This document shows positions 1 through 7,113 of a stretch of 17,167 nt of DNA, one piece after another (position 1 is the stretch's first letter; each line of letters begins with the position of its first letter). The DNA is from JBFXDI01 sp050181295 (lineage in GTDB: Bacteria; Pseudomonadota; Alphaproteobacteria; Rhizobiales; Aestuariivirgaceae). Where the stretch lies: assembly GCA_050181295.1 (NCBI GenBank), contig JBFXDI010000090.1, positions 1 through 17,167 on the forward strand, written 5' to 3'. Below the pieces are notes generated by a model. That model worked only from the letters and a program-made list of their open reading frames with translations. It was not told the DNA's origin and searched no databases. Made by a program: the position numbers and the translations under genes.

Positions 1-22
1 CCGCGGCGCTCCTTCGAAAGGG

Positions 23-46
23 ATGGCCGGCTCGGGGGCCGGCCAT
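23..46 (-). terminator. GC-rich hairpin, probable end of btu operon
   Basis: The arms ATGGCCGGC (23-31) and GCCGGCCAT (38-46) are perfectly complementary over 9 bp with a 6-nt loop. The hairpin begins 33 nt beyond the stop codon of the last btu-operon gene. On the minus strand it is followed by CCCTTTC, only a three-T run, so it is a weak intrinsic terminator or a 3'-end stabilising stem. An AAGGAG sequence follows on the same strand at 14-9, so another leftward gene may start just off the window edge. Confidence 0.5.
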
Positions 47-79
47 GACGTGTCTGGTGGGGTGCGCCGGTTTCCGCTC

Positions 80-1132
80 TCAACGCAGTTCTGCAGGCGC
101 TGCATGGCCCGGCGCATCTTCGTCCGCTATCTCGGCCGTGGCCTGATCGAAGCGGGCGCGCCATTGCAGCACCACCTTTGCAAGATTCCGCTCGCCCAGG
201 TGATCGGCGATGCGCGCGAACTGCCGCAGCATGTTCCGCACGCCTGTCCGTGCGAGCCGGCTGCCAGGCTCGGGAAACACATCCGGATCCATACCCGTCT
301 CTATCGCGGCGCGCACCGCCTGCTTTGACTGCACATATTCCTCCACCCCGAACTCCGAGAGCAGGCCCTGGAACGCCTCGAAGCTTTCCGGATCGAAGGC
401 GCGCTCCTCGCCCAAGGGCCCCATCACCGGGCTTGCCGGAAAGAGGCTGGCGCAGGGCACAAGCCCTTCGGGGATCGGCGTGTTGGCGGAATGCGTCCGT
501 CCCGCCCGCAGGAGCTGCGGCAGCACATGGGTGTGGGGCCCGGACGGCGAGACACCTCCCGTCTCAGGCCCTCCGATCTTCTGGTAGACCTCCGCACGCC
601 CGAGATTGGAGAGCACCACCCGGTGGGGATGCCGCCGCAGGATCTCGCCCATGGCGGGATTGGACGGCTCGAACAAGGAGCGCCCGCAGGCGGCCCACAG
701 GACTTCTATGAGATCGGGATCGGAGGTGCGGACGCAGAAATCGACCTGCGGCTGGGCCAGCCCCATGTCGAAGAGAATGCTTTCCCTGTCTCCTTCGCGG
801 ATGGCGTTCTCGTCGGGGCCAAGTTCGGTGAGCACCGTCCGCCGCTGCCGCCGGGCAAGCGGTTCTTCAAGGCACAAGGCCACGCCCTGCGACCAGCGAT
901 GCGGCTTCGGACTGAGTGTCTCATAGGCCACCGCCCTTGCCACCTTCAGCGCCTCGACGTCGATCCGGATGCCGCCCCGGGCGGTCGCGCGCGCAAGCTC
1001 CGAGGGGTCGTCAAATGCCGCGGGCTCGTCCGGGTCCTGATGGAACTCGGCAATGGCGCCAAACGACCCGACGCTCCATCCGGCGCCCGGATCGCGGAGC
1101 GAGCGCTCCAGCAGGTCACGCAACCTGTCCAT
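80..1132 (-). CDS. Conserved hypothetical protein, fifth gene of the B12-uptake operon
   Basis: This is a 350-residue protein with no signal peptide and no obvious membrane segment, so probably cytoplasmic. I do not recognise a characterised family; from memory it may match the unnamed domain DUF6925, which I could not check. The most striking part is residues 195-235, a His/Pro/Gly-rich stretch containing SPSGPHTHVLPQLL (H200, H202), then THSANTPIPEG (H214), then VPCASLFPASP (C227). Further Cys and His residues lie at H31, H78, C87, C133 and C149, which would suit a metal or corrinoid ligand site, but that is inference. The ATG at 1132 was chosen because it overlaps the btuD stop by only 17 nt, whereas the longer open frame would run deep into btuD. 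It is cotranscribed with btuB-F-C-D, so its role is probably tied to cobalamin uptake or handling. Confidence 0.8.
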   Translation of the reverse strand: MDRLRDLLERSLRDPGAGWSVGSFGAIAEFHQDPDEPAAFDDPSELARATARGGIRIDVEALKVARAVAYETLSPKPHRWSQGVALCLEEPLARRQRRTVLTELGPDENAIREGDRESILFDMGLAQPQVDFCVRTSDPDLIEVLWAACGRSLFEPSNPAMGEILRRHPHRVVLSNLGRAEVYQKIGGPETGGVSPSGPHTHVLPQLLRAGRTHSANTPIPEGLVPCASLFPASPVMGPLGEERAFDPESFEAFQGLLSEFGVEEYVQSKQAVRAAIETGMDPDVFPEPGSRLARTGVRNMLRQFARIADHLGERNLAKVVLQWRARFDQATAEIADEDAPGHAAPAELR

Positions 1133-1931
1133 CCTTCTGGTTCTCCGTTGAGAAATTGCCGGACCGGCGGATCGGCAGGACGATCCGCCGGCCTCCGATC
1201 TCCAGGAACTCGGCCTCCACGCCATAGACCTCGGCCAGCCTTTCGCGCGACAGTGTCTGGTCAGGCAGTCCATCCGCCACTACGCGCCCCCGGTCCATCA
1301 GAACGATACGGTCGCACCATCGCGTCGCGAGCGGAAGGTCATGCAGCGAGACGACGACCAGCGTGCCGCGCCCGGCGATGGCCTTCAGGAGCTCGAGCAC
1401 GCCGATCTGGTGTGCGGGATCGAGATCGCGCGTCGGCTCATCCGCCAGCAGCACCGGCGCCTCCTGCGCCAGGGCGCGCGCCAGCAGCACGCGGGCACGC
1501 TCCCCGCCCGAGAGCGCGGTGACAGGGCGGGATGCGAAGGCGAGGGCATCGGATTGCCGGAGCGCAAGCTCGACGGCCCGACGGTCGACGACCGATGGGG
1601 CGGCGAACGGGCTGCGGCGGGCAAAGCGGCCCTGCATGACGATGTCGGAGCTCGCCAGAGGCCAGCTCACCGCCTGCTGCTGCGGCAGATAGGCGATATG
1701 CCGTGCCCGCTGCCGCGCCTTCATGGCGCGAAGGTCCATCCCGTCGAGACGCACATCCCCGATGGCAGAACCGACCAGCCCTGCGACCGCACGCAGAAGC
1801 GATGTCTTTCCCGCGCCGTTCGGCCCCGCCAGCCCCACAAGCTCGCCGCCGCGAAGGTCGAGCGAGACGTCGCGCACCACTTCCCGCCGGCCGAGGCGGA
1901 CTACCAGGGACAGGATCTCGAGCCTCGTCAT
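1116..1931 (-). CDS. btuD: Cobalamin ABC transporter ATP-binding protein
   Basis: This is the cytoplasmic ATPase that powers cobalamin import through the BtuC permease. The 271 residues carry a full ABC domain: Walker A GPNGAGKTS (36-44), a glutamine-rich Q-loop region LPQQQ (82-86), signature LSGGE (140-144), Walker B VLLADEP (160-166) and the switch histidine in SLHD (H197). Length and signature match the FecE/BtuD/HmuV class of siderophore-heme-B12 importers. The ATG at 1931 forms an ATGA overlap with the btuC stop, which decides the start and suggests translational coupling. The short C-terminal tail after about residue 240 has no separate domain. Substrate assignment rests on the riboswitch and BtuB upstream; by sequence alone heme or siderophore transport would also be possible. 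Confidence 0.9.
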   Translation of the reverse strand: MTRLEILSLVVRLGRREVVRDVSLDLRGGELVGLAGPNGAGKTSLLRAVAGLVGSAIGDVRLDGMDLRAMKARQRARHIAYLPQQQAVSWPLASSDIVMQGRFARRSPFAAPSVVDRRAVELALRQSDALAFASRPVTALSGGERARVLLARALAQEAPVLLADEPTRDLDPAHQIGVLELLKAIAGRGTLVVVSLHDLPLATRWCDRIVLMDRGRVVADGLPDQTLSRERLAEVYGVEAEFLEIGGRRIVLPIRRSGNFSTENQKDGQVA

Positions 1932-2929
1932 GCGATGCTCCTGCGGACCTTGACCAGCAGCCACAGGAAGAACGGCACACCGACGAGCGCCGTCACCACC
2001 CCGAGCTTCAGGTCCTTGCCCGGAAGGACCAGCCGCACCATGAGATCGGCCGCCGTCAGAAGCGCAGCCCCGCCGAGTGCGCTTGCCGGCAGGAGACGGC
2101 TCGGCGCGCTGCCCACGAGCGGCCGCAGAAGATGCGGCACCACGAGGCCCACGAACCCGATAGCCCCGGTCACCGCCGTCGCCGCGCCGACCCCCAACGC
2201 CGTCCCCAGCGCCGCGAGGATGCGCGTGCGGGAAAGATCGACGCCGACGCTTGCCGCCACGTCCTCGCCGAGCGTCAGCGCATCGAGAGCACGTCCGGTG
2301 AGGAAAAGAAGCGCTGCTCCGGCGAGGATGAAAGGCGCCGCAAGCCAGAGATGCGCCATGCTGCGGTCGGTGAGCGAGCCCATCATCCAGAAGACGATCT
2401 CGATCGCGCCGAAGGGGTTGGGCGACAGGTTGAGGACAAGCGACGTCAGCGCGCCCGCCAGCGTGGAGATGGCGACGCCCGCGAGGATCAGCGTCAGTAC
2501 GTCGCCCGCGCGCCCCGCAAGCGCCAGCATGAGCAGCACGGCAAGGAGCGCCCCGCCAATGGCCATCGCGGGCAGCGCATAAGGCAAGAGGGCGGAGAGG
2601 CCCGTATAGAAGGCGATCACCGCGCCGAGGGAGGCCGAGGCGCTGACGCCAATGACGCCCGGCTCCGCGAGCGGGTTGCGCAGAAGCCCCTGCAGCACGG
2701 CGCCGGAGAGCGCCAATATGCCTCCGACGAGGAGGCCCAGAAGGGCGCGCGGCAAGCGGATCTCCTGCATCAGGATGCTCATGGGCGAGGTATCCGAGGC
2801 AAAGAGCGCCTCCACGCTGATGCGCCACGGGACGGATGCAACGCCGACAAGAAGCGACGCCAAGAACAGCAGACCGGCCAGCCCGCCAAGCCCCAGGAGA
2901 AGGATGCCGTAAGGCAACCGGCCGCTCAT
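1928..2929 (-). CDS. btuC: Cobalamin ABC transporter permease, FecCD family
   Basis: This inner-membrane permease of 333 residues forms the translocation channel with BtuD. It is almost entirely hydrophobic, with roughly ten predicted transmembrane stretches. The FecCD hallmark region is clear at about 57-103: RLPRALLGLLVGG, then SGAVLQGLLRNPLAEPGV, then IGVSASASLGA. A second hallmark, AATAVTGAIGFVGLVVPH followed by LLRP, lies near the C-terminal third and corresponds to the coupling helix that contacts the ATPase. The length is normal for the family. The start ATG at 2929 overlaps the btuF stop as ATGA, and the stop overlaps the btuD start in the same way. The longer upstream frame is Arg/Pro-rich noise that would overlap btuF coding sequence. 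Confidence 0.93.
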   Translation of the reverse strand: MSGRLPYGILLLGLGGLAGLLFLASLLVGVASVPWRISVEALFASDTSPMSILMQEIRLPRALLGLLVGGILALSGAVLQGLLRNPLAEPGVIGVSASASLGAVIAFYTGLSALLPYALPAMAIGGALLAVLLMLALAGRAGDVLTLILAGVAISTLAGALTSLVLNLSPNPFGAIEIVFWMMGSLTDRSMAHLWLAAPFILAGAALLFLTGRALDALTLGEDVAASVGVDLSRTRILAALGTALGVGAATAVTGAIGFVGLVVPHLLRPLVGSAPSRLLPASALGGAALLTAADLMVRLVLPGKDLKLGVVTALVGVPFFLWLLVKVRRSIA

Positions 2930-3777
2930 GGCGATGGGACGAGGTTGAGGCCACGGCGCTTTTCGGCGAGCAGCCTGACGGCGCTGGCCGTGAAGGGCGT
3001 GCCGCAGACGGTGAAGCGGGCGGCGATCTCGGCTTCGGCCGTCCCGGCCGCGAGCCGTCGCAGGGCGGGATGGTCCAGCACCTCCTCGGCCATGGCCGGC
3101 GCATCCCATCGGCTGTCGCCGCGCATCATCAGGTCGGGACGGTTGAGCACCAGAAGCTCCAGCGGCAGCCGTATGGTGCCCTCCAGCCCGAGCCGGCTTC
3201 CGAGGTTCTCATAGCCCGCTCCCTCGAGCACCTCCGCCACCAGCGTCCCGCGCCCCGACGTCATGCTGTTGGCATAGAGAGGCGCCGCGACGGGCCGTGG
3301 GCCCTGATGCGCAGAAGCCGCCGCGATGTCGGCGTTAAAGCCGGCCACCAGCTCCCGCGCCCGCTCCTCATTGCCAAGCAGCCGGCCCATCCGCAGGAGG
3401 TTCTGCCGTATGTCCTCAAACGTGCTTTCGGGCTGGAACTCCTCCACGGGAACACCCACGCGCCTGAGCAGCGAGACCGTGGTACGGGTCGTGTATGTGC
3501 CGGCGAGCACGAGATCCGGCGACAGGAGGAAGACTTCCTCGGCCATCCCGTGGTTGACCGGGATGGCCTTCGCCTCCTCCGCGAGGACGGAGGTTCCGGG
3601 ATCGCGTGCGAGATAGGAGACGGAAACGAGTTGGCCGGGTCGGGCGAGCAACATCGCGAGCTGGTCGGTGCAGACGTTCATCGACACGACGCGCCCGGAC
3701 GCCGCGGCAGCCTGGGACACGCCCCAGACCATCGCGAGCGCCAGCAGAAGCATTCGTCCCGTCACAGCCAGTCTCAC
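2926..3777 (-). CDS. btuF: Periplasmic cobalamin-binding protein of the ABC importer
   Basis: This 283-residue binding protein belongs to the BtuF/FepB-type class III fold and should deliver cobalamin to BtuCD in the periplasm. An N-terminal signal peptide (hydrophobic core MLLLALAMVWGV, 9-20, with likely cleavage in the alanine run 23-26) precedes RVVSMNVCTDQLAMLLA, the typical first strand and helix of this family. LARDPGTSVLAEEAK and LSPDLVLAGTYTT follow, as in alphaproteobacterial BtuF-like proteins. The start is a GTG at 3777 that makes a GTGA overlap with the btuB stop; an internal ATG at 3753 (residue 9) is an alternative that leaves a shorter signal peptide. The substrate is inferred from the riboswitch and the btuB neighbour. 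Confidence 0.88.
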   Translation of the reverse strand: MRLAVTGRMLLLALAMVWGVSQAAAASGRVVSMNVCTDQLAMLLARPGQLVSVSYLARDPGTSVLAEEAKAIPVNHGMAEEVFLLSPDLVLAGTYTTRTTVSLLRRVGVPVEEFQPESTFEDIRQNLLRMGRLLGNEERARELVAGFNADIAAASAHQGPRPVAAPLYANSMTSGRGTLVAEVLEGAGYENLGSRLGLEGTIRLPLELLVLNRPDLMMRGDSRWDAPAMAEEVLDHPALRRLAAGTAEAEIAARFTVCGTPFTASAVRLLAEKRRGLNLVPSP

Positions 3778-5717
3778 GAGCCCAGGCCTCCAAGCGTGAA
3801 GCGTGCCCCGAGGAAGCCCGTGATGCCTTGGGCATTGTAGCTGAACACCTCCTGGTAGCGCTGGTCGAGCAGGTTCTCCACGCGCGCATAGAGTTTCGCC
3901 TGCTCCGTCAGCTTGTAGGAGCCGCCGACATTCAGGAGCACGAATTCGTCGAGGGTGACGCGTGTCCGGGGCGTCGCGTTGACGAACTCGAGATCGTCCA
4001 TGCGCCCGTTATAGACAAGGTCGGCGAAGACGTTGGCCCTGCCGTCGAGGAAAGTGTATCCGGCATAGACCGAGGCGGCGTGCTTCGGACGCCGCACCTC
4101 GATCAGTCCCGAGGGCTCCTTGGCATCCGTGTAGGTGTAGGACGCATAAAGCGTCAGCCCTTCCAGCGGATAGGCGGTGAGGCTCACCTCCACGCCCTGG
4201 CGCTTGCTCGTGCCGTCGAGATTGATGGGCGTGGTGAACCCACCTGCGAAGATCGACTGGATCTCGTCCTCGAGGTCTTGGTTGAAGTAGGTGACGTCGC
4301 CGACCAGCAGGCCGTCGAAGAACTTCTGCTCGACGCCGACATCCCAACCGAAGGAACGCTCCGGCTTGAGGTTGGGGTTGCCCTGGAAGAAGGCCGGAAT
4401 GAACCCGAACTGCTCGAAGAAGGTGGGATTGGTGACGCCGGTTCCGACCGAGCTGTGGAGACGCGTTCCGGCGGACGGCAAGAGCCAGGCGCCGGAGACG
4501 GACCAGGTAAAGGCATCGCGAAAGCAGTCGTTGTCGTCGTAGCGGGCGGCGCCCGTCAGAAAGAAGCGCTCGAGGAACTCGGCCTTGTACTCGCCTACAT
4601 AGCCGTAGAGCACGCGCGTCTTCTCATCGAGCTGCGTCGGATCGAAGACCGGCGGGCGCTGCCGGAAGCTCTCCTGCTCGAACTCGAAACCGGTGGTGAG
4701 CGAATGCACGGAGCCGAGGAGGTCCGGCGCCTCGAGCTTCACGGTGTTCTGGTAGCTCGCATTTACGCGTTCGCCCTCGCTTGCCGAGGACTTCGCTCCA
4801 TCCTGGAAGAAGTGGCGCGATGTGTCGTTCATGGAGCCTCGCGCGCGGTGGGTCCAGGCGCCGTCGAAGAGGATCCAGGTCAGCCCGCCGCCGGCGAGGA
4901 GCTCGCGCGCCTTGGACACATCGTCGGAATCGATCACCAACCCTTGAGTCGGCGTATCGGGAAAGGCGAAGTCCTGCCGGTCGCCTTCATTGCGCCGATC
5001 CACGTAGCGGACATTGGCGTCGAAGAGCAGGTTCTCCAGGAGATCGATGTTGATGCGTCCGTTGAGCGTGGCGTTGCGGTCGCCGTCCTTCTCGTCGCCG
5101 AAGTCGGAGATGTTGTAGCCGTCGTTGCGGCGGAAGGCGGCGGAGAGCGCCAGGTCCATGCGCTCGGTCCCGCCACTCACGAGGCCCGATATGAGCGCTG
5201 TCGCGTCGGTGCCGCCCTCGCTCTTGAAGCGTGCGTTCCAGCCGCCGCGGCGGCCACGCTTGGTGATGATGCTGATGACGCCTGCCGTGGCGTTGGACCC
5301 ATAGAAGGCGCTCTGCGGACCCCGCAGCACCTCGATGCGCTCGATGTCGGAGGCGAGCAGGCTGCCAAAGTCGAACTCGCCCTGGCTCACCTCGCCCGCC
5401 TCCACGCCGTCGATCAGGACCAGCACGTGGTTGCCTTCGGCGCCCCGGACGCGGATCTGGGTGAGGCCGCCGAGATTGCCGGTGCGCGAAACAGCGACGC
5501 CCGGCACCTGGCGCAGCAGGTCCGCCACGGTGCGGGCCTGCGACCGTTCGATCCGCGCCTCATCGATGATCGTGTGGGCGCGCCCGACGGTCGCCGAATA
5601 GGCGGGCGTGCGGCCGGCCGTGACGAGGATCTCCCCGAGCTCAATCTCCTCGGCCAGAGCGGCTGCGGATGCTCCGAGAAAGCAGCCGGCAGAAAGCACG
5701 AAAGTCATTCGTCGCAT
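3774..5717 (-). CDS. btuB: TonB-dependent outer-membrane cobalamin receptor
   Basis: This 647-residue outer-membrane receptor brings cobalamin into the periplasm using TonB energy. It has a signal peptide (residues 1-22, ending ASAAALA) and a TonB-box-like GEILVTA at about 28-34. A plug domain follows, with TVADLLRQVPGV, RVRGAEGNHVLVLIDGVE and IERIEVLRGPQSAFYGSNA (about 63-145). The remainder is a beta-barrel rich in alternating aromatic residues, ending with a VENLLDQRYQEVFSYNAQG-type motif. The barrel ends FTLGGLGS rather than with the usual terminal aromatic residue, so there is a short extra tail. It is first in the operon and lies about 200 nt downstream of a cobalamin riboswitch, which makes the substrate call strong. 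A second in-frame ATG three codons in (5708) is possible; the first is used here. Confidence 0.93.
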   Translation of the reverse strand: MRRMTFVLSAGCFLGASAAALAEEIELGEILVTAGRTPAYSATVGRAHTIIDEARIERSQARTVADLLRQVPGVAVSRTGNLGGLTQIRVRGAEGNHVLVLIDGVEAGEVSQGEFDFGSLLASDIERIEVLRGPQSAFYGSNATAGVISIITKRGRRGGWNARFKSEGGTDATALISGLVSGGTERMDLALSAAFRRNDGYNISDFGDEKDGDRNATLNGRINIDLLENLLFDANVRYVDRRNEGDRQDFAFPDTPTQGLVIDSDDVSKARELLAGGGLTWILFDGAWTHRARGSMNDTSRHFFQDGAKSSASEGERVNASYQNTVKLEAPDLLGSVHSLTTGFEFEQESFRQRPPVFDPTQLDEKTRVLYGYVGEYKAEFLERFFLTGAARYDDNDCFRDAFTWSVSGAWLLPSAGTRLHSSVGTGVTNPTFFEQFGFIPAFFQGNPNLKPERSFGWDVGVEQKFFDGLLVGDVTYFNQDLEDEIQSIFAGGFTTPINLDGTSKRQGVEVSLTAYPLEGLTLYASYTYTDAKEPSGLIEVRRPKHAASVYAGYTFLDGRANVFADLVYNGRMDDLEFVNATPRTRVTLDEFVLLNVGGSYKLTEQAKLYARVENLLDQRYQEVFSYNAQGITGFLGARFTLGGLGS

Positions 5718-5727
5718 GGACAGTCAT

Positions 5728-5787
5728 CCCTCTCATCAAGCCGGCGCGCATGGCGGCCGGCGCGATCCCACGGACCACGCGAGAAGG
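5728..5787 (-). promoter_or_regulatory. btuB ribosome site with possible sequestering helix (riboswitch expression platform)
   Basis: On the minus strand the only purine-rich ribosome site before btuB is GAGAGGG (5734-5728), 10 nt before the ATG. Upstream, CCTTCTC (5787-5781) can pair with all seven bases, including one G-U. The segment between holds a second hairpin made of two GCCGGC arms (5740-5745 and 5756-5761). Together they would form a branched structure hiding the ribosome site, as expected for a riboswitch acting on translation. Pairing is seen in the sequence; the switching role is inferred. Confidence 0.5.
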
Positions 5788-5917
5788 TTCATCGACGACG
5801 ATGGGTAGGAATGCAGACAGCCCGACCATCCGGCGATTTCCCCGCGCGGCAACACCTTCCGATGTCACCGCCACGGAAATCCGCGCCCGGACACCCCTCG
5901 TGCCCGCGGTCGGGTGA

Positions 5918-6116
5918 CGTGCAGCGGCAGGTCTCCTGGCTCGCGGGTCGGCGCCTTCGTCCGCCTTCCCGGCCTTCGCATCGCAATGCTCGGCCAGTGG
6001 CTATTTGGACGCGGGCTCGCCGCTTACAGTTGCGGGGGCAGCCACGGTTTCGGCCCCTCTGGGGTATGCCTCACCGTGTTCCCTCTTAGCCGTCTGAATC
6101 GACGGAACCGTTGCGG
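5918..6116 (-). promoter_or_regulatory. Cobalamin (AdoCbl-type) riboswitch
   Basis: Read on the minus strand, the element has the conserved class features in order. A P2 helix is formed by GGTTCC (6109-6104) and GGGAAC (6083-6078), with AAGAGGGAACACGGTG following. Next come GAGGCATACCCC, GCTGCCCCCGCAACTGTAAG and GCCACTG, and finally the B12 box AGCCAGGAGACCTGCC (5941-5926). These are hallmarks of the cobalamin riboswitch, which lowers expression when the coenzyme is abundant. The ends are approximate because the P1 helix is weak by eye. It sits between the predicted promoter at 6150-6122 and btuB, so it should govern the whole five-gene operon. The 502-nt gap between btuB and the VOC gene is explained by this element, its promoter, the leader and the palindrome at 6185. 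Confidence 0.96.
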
Positions 6117-6121
6117 ATGCG

Positions 6122-6150
6122 AAACTGGTCCGGACGGCGATGGGTGTCAA
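6122..6150 (-). promoter_or_regulatory. Probable sigma70-type promoter of the btu operon
   Basis: A perfect TTGACA -35 (6150-6145) is followed after 17 nt by CAGTTT (6127-6122), a poor -10. The predicted start of transcription, near 6115, falls right at the start of the riboswitch fold, which supports the placement. The -10 is the weak point. Confidence 0.5.
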
Positions 6151-6184
6151 GGGCCGGAAGCAGCATCGGTTGGATGATCTCGCG

Positions 6185-6206
6185 CTTCATGTCCACGGAC
6201 ATGAAG
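6185..6206. repeat. 22-bp palindrome downstream of the VOC gene
   Basis: CTTCATGTCC (6185-6194) and GGACATGAAG (6197-6206) are perfect complements separated by two bases. As RNA it would be a 9-bp stem with a 4-nt loop, starting 13 nt after the VOC stop codon, with no following T-run. It could end or protect the VOC transcript, or be a DNA operator about 35 bp upstream of the btu -35 box. Confidence 0.7.
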
Positions 6207-6219
6207 GCCTGACGCGATC

Positions 6220-6726
6220 TCAGGGGGCCGAAGGATACCAGTAGTCGGGCTCGGGCCGCTGCCAGTTCCGCGGGGCGTGGCGTATCTCGACGATGGTCGT
6301 GAGATCCTCCTCGGTGCCGAAATAGACGAAGCGGGTTCCGAGAAAGTTGCCTTCCATAAGCGGCGCCCAGCCCCGATCGGTGAAGGCTTCGATGATCTCC
6401 TCGATCGGACGGTTGCCGCAATCGACGTTGATGTGGTGTATGCCCTCGCCGTGGTCGCGCAGGAACTCCCAGTAGATCGACGGCTCGCTCAACGGCTGGA
6501 TCAGTTCCCAGTTCATCTCCTTCGTCCAGGCGAGCGCCAGCTTCATGCTGAAGGGCGTGGCCACGCCGCGGAGCTTGGTGTCCGTCAGTCGGGGGGCGCC
6601 GTAGGTGTAGACGCGCCACGGCCCGACGCCGAGCTTCGTGTAGTGCTCAAGACGGGCATCGAGATCACGCACCACGATTCCGACCTGGGTGATGTTCTTC
6701 ACGAGATCCGGCAGCTTCGACGTCAT
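6220..6726 (-). CDS. Single-domain VOC (glyoxalase-fold) protein
   Basis: This 168-residue protein has the vicinal-oxygen-chelate fold. Its opening NITQVGIVVRDLDARLEHY and the later GIHHINVDC and TTIVEIRH strands are typical of VOC members annotated as glyoxalase or methylmalonyl-CoA-epimerase-like. Candidate metal ligands are Q14 (in place of the commoner His), E74 or Q77, H97 or H98, and E147. The short C-terminal tail NWQRPEPDYWYPSAP lies outside the fold. The ATG at 6726 has AGAAAGGAG upstream at about 11-nt spacing. The gene diverges from the ABC importer at 7192 and shares its control region, so it more likely belongs to the importer/catabolic locus than to the B12 operon behind it. An epimerase of methylmalonyl-CoA is possible but unsupported; isomerase or lyase action on a hydroxy-keto intermediate is equally open. 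Confidence 0.85.
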   Translation of the reverse strand: MTSKLPDLVKNITQVGIVVRDLDARLEHYTKLGVGPWRVYTYGAPRLTDTKLRGVATPFSMKLALAWTKEMNWELIQPLSEPSIYWEFLRDHGEGIHHINVDCGNRPIEEIIEAFTDRGWAPLMEGNFLGTRFVYFGTEEDLTTIVEIRHAPRNWQRPEPDYWYPSAP

Positions 6727-6836
6727 CGTGAATTGCTGCTCCTTTCTGCGTCGCGTCTTTGGCGGCGGACAGGGCTCGGCCCGCTGCGACCCAGTTAATC
6801 GGAACAGATCTGCGTGGCGCCAGTCATGGGCCGGCC

Positions 6837-6933
6837 TAGCAGTTATCTGCCGCCACGATGAGTCGGCCGACGGCTTCCATCCGGCAGCGGTTGCATCCTG
6901 CGCCGGCAGAAGGCGGGGCAGCGATAACTGCTA
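6837..6933. repeat. Inverted pair of TAGCAGTTATC half-sites
   Basis: TAGCAGTTATC at 6837-6847 is matched exactly by its complement GATAACTGCTA at 6923-6933, with 75 bp between. The match continues loosely inward (TGCC-type bases after a one-base shift). A near copy, CTAGCAGTATC, occurs at 7049-7059. Repeated half-sites in a divergent promoter region suggest binding of one regulator at several places. Confidence 0.6.
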
Positions 6934-7053
6934 TGCGGCACGGCTATGAACAACCTTGCTAGGCTGATGTCATCAAGGGGTGGATCCCCATAGTTCCGAA
7001 GTAGTCGTAGACCAGTAACGGCGCTCCGACGCGACCACGTCAAAGACTCTAGC

Positions 7054-7072
7054 AGTATCAACATGTGATACT
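7054..7072. promoter_or_regulatory. Candidate operator palindrome AGTATCA-N5-TGATACT
   Basis: The arms AGTATCA (7054-7060) and TGATACT (7066-7072) are perfect over 7 bp with spacer ACATG. Flanking bases add AGC on the left and AGC on the right in partial symmetry. The dyad ends 11 bp before the TTGACA of the predicted ABC-operon promoter. The arm sequence is related to the TAGCAG(T)TATC repeats nearby. I cannot assign a regulator family from the site alone, and no regulator gene is in the window. Confidence 0.6.
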
Positions 7073-7083
7073 AGCGTTGTCAT

Positions 7084-7113
7084 TTGACATTCTCAAGGCC
7101 GCTGCGCGATGCT
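7084..7113 (+). promoter_or_regulatory. Probable promoter of the ABC-importer operon
   Basis: TTGACA (7084-7089) matches the -35 consensus exactly; GATGCT (7108-7113), 18 nt later, is a poor -10. A start near 7120 would give a leader of about 70 nt before the first gene. Confidence 0.4.

Noticed and set aside
1703..3214. Long open frame on the plus strand across btuC/btuD
   Set aside because: It is antisense to well-supported btu genes, is extremely Arg/Pro/Ala-rich and shows no domain; long antisense frames are expected in GC-rich DNA.
5641..5874. 77-codon open frame in the btuB leader, possible leader peptide
   Set aside because: It overlaps the btuB start out of frame, has no good ribosome site and would run through the proposed expression platform; nothing in it suggests a regulatory peptide.
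3606..6089. 827-codon plus-strand open frame across btuB and the riboswitch
   Set aside because: It mirrors the btuB coding frame on the opposite strand and crosses the riboswitch; composition and lack of motifs mark it as a shadow.
6976..6990. GGGGTGGATCCCC small dyad
   Set aside because: A 4-bp stem around a BamHI-type hexamer is expected by chance in this composition.
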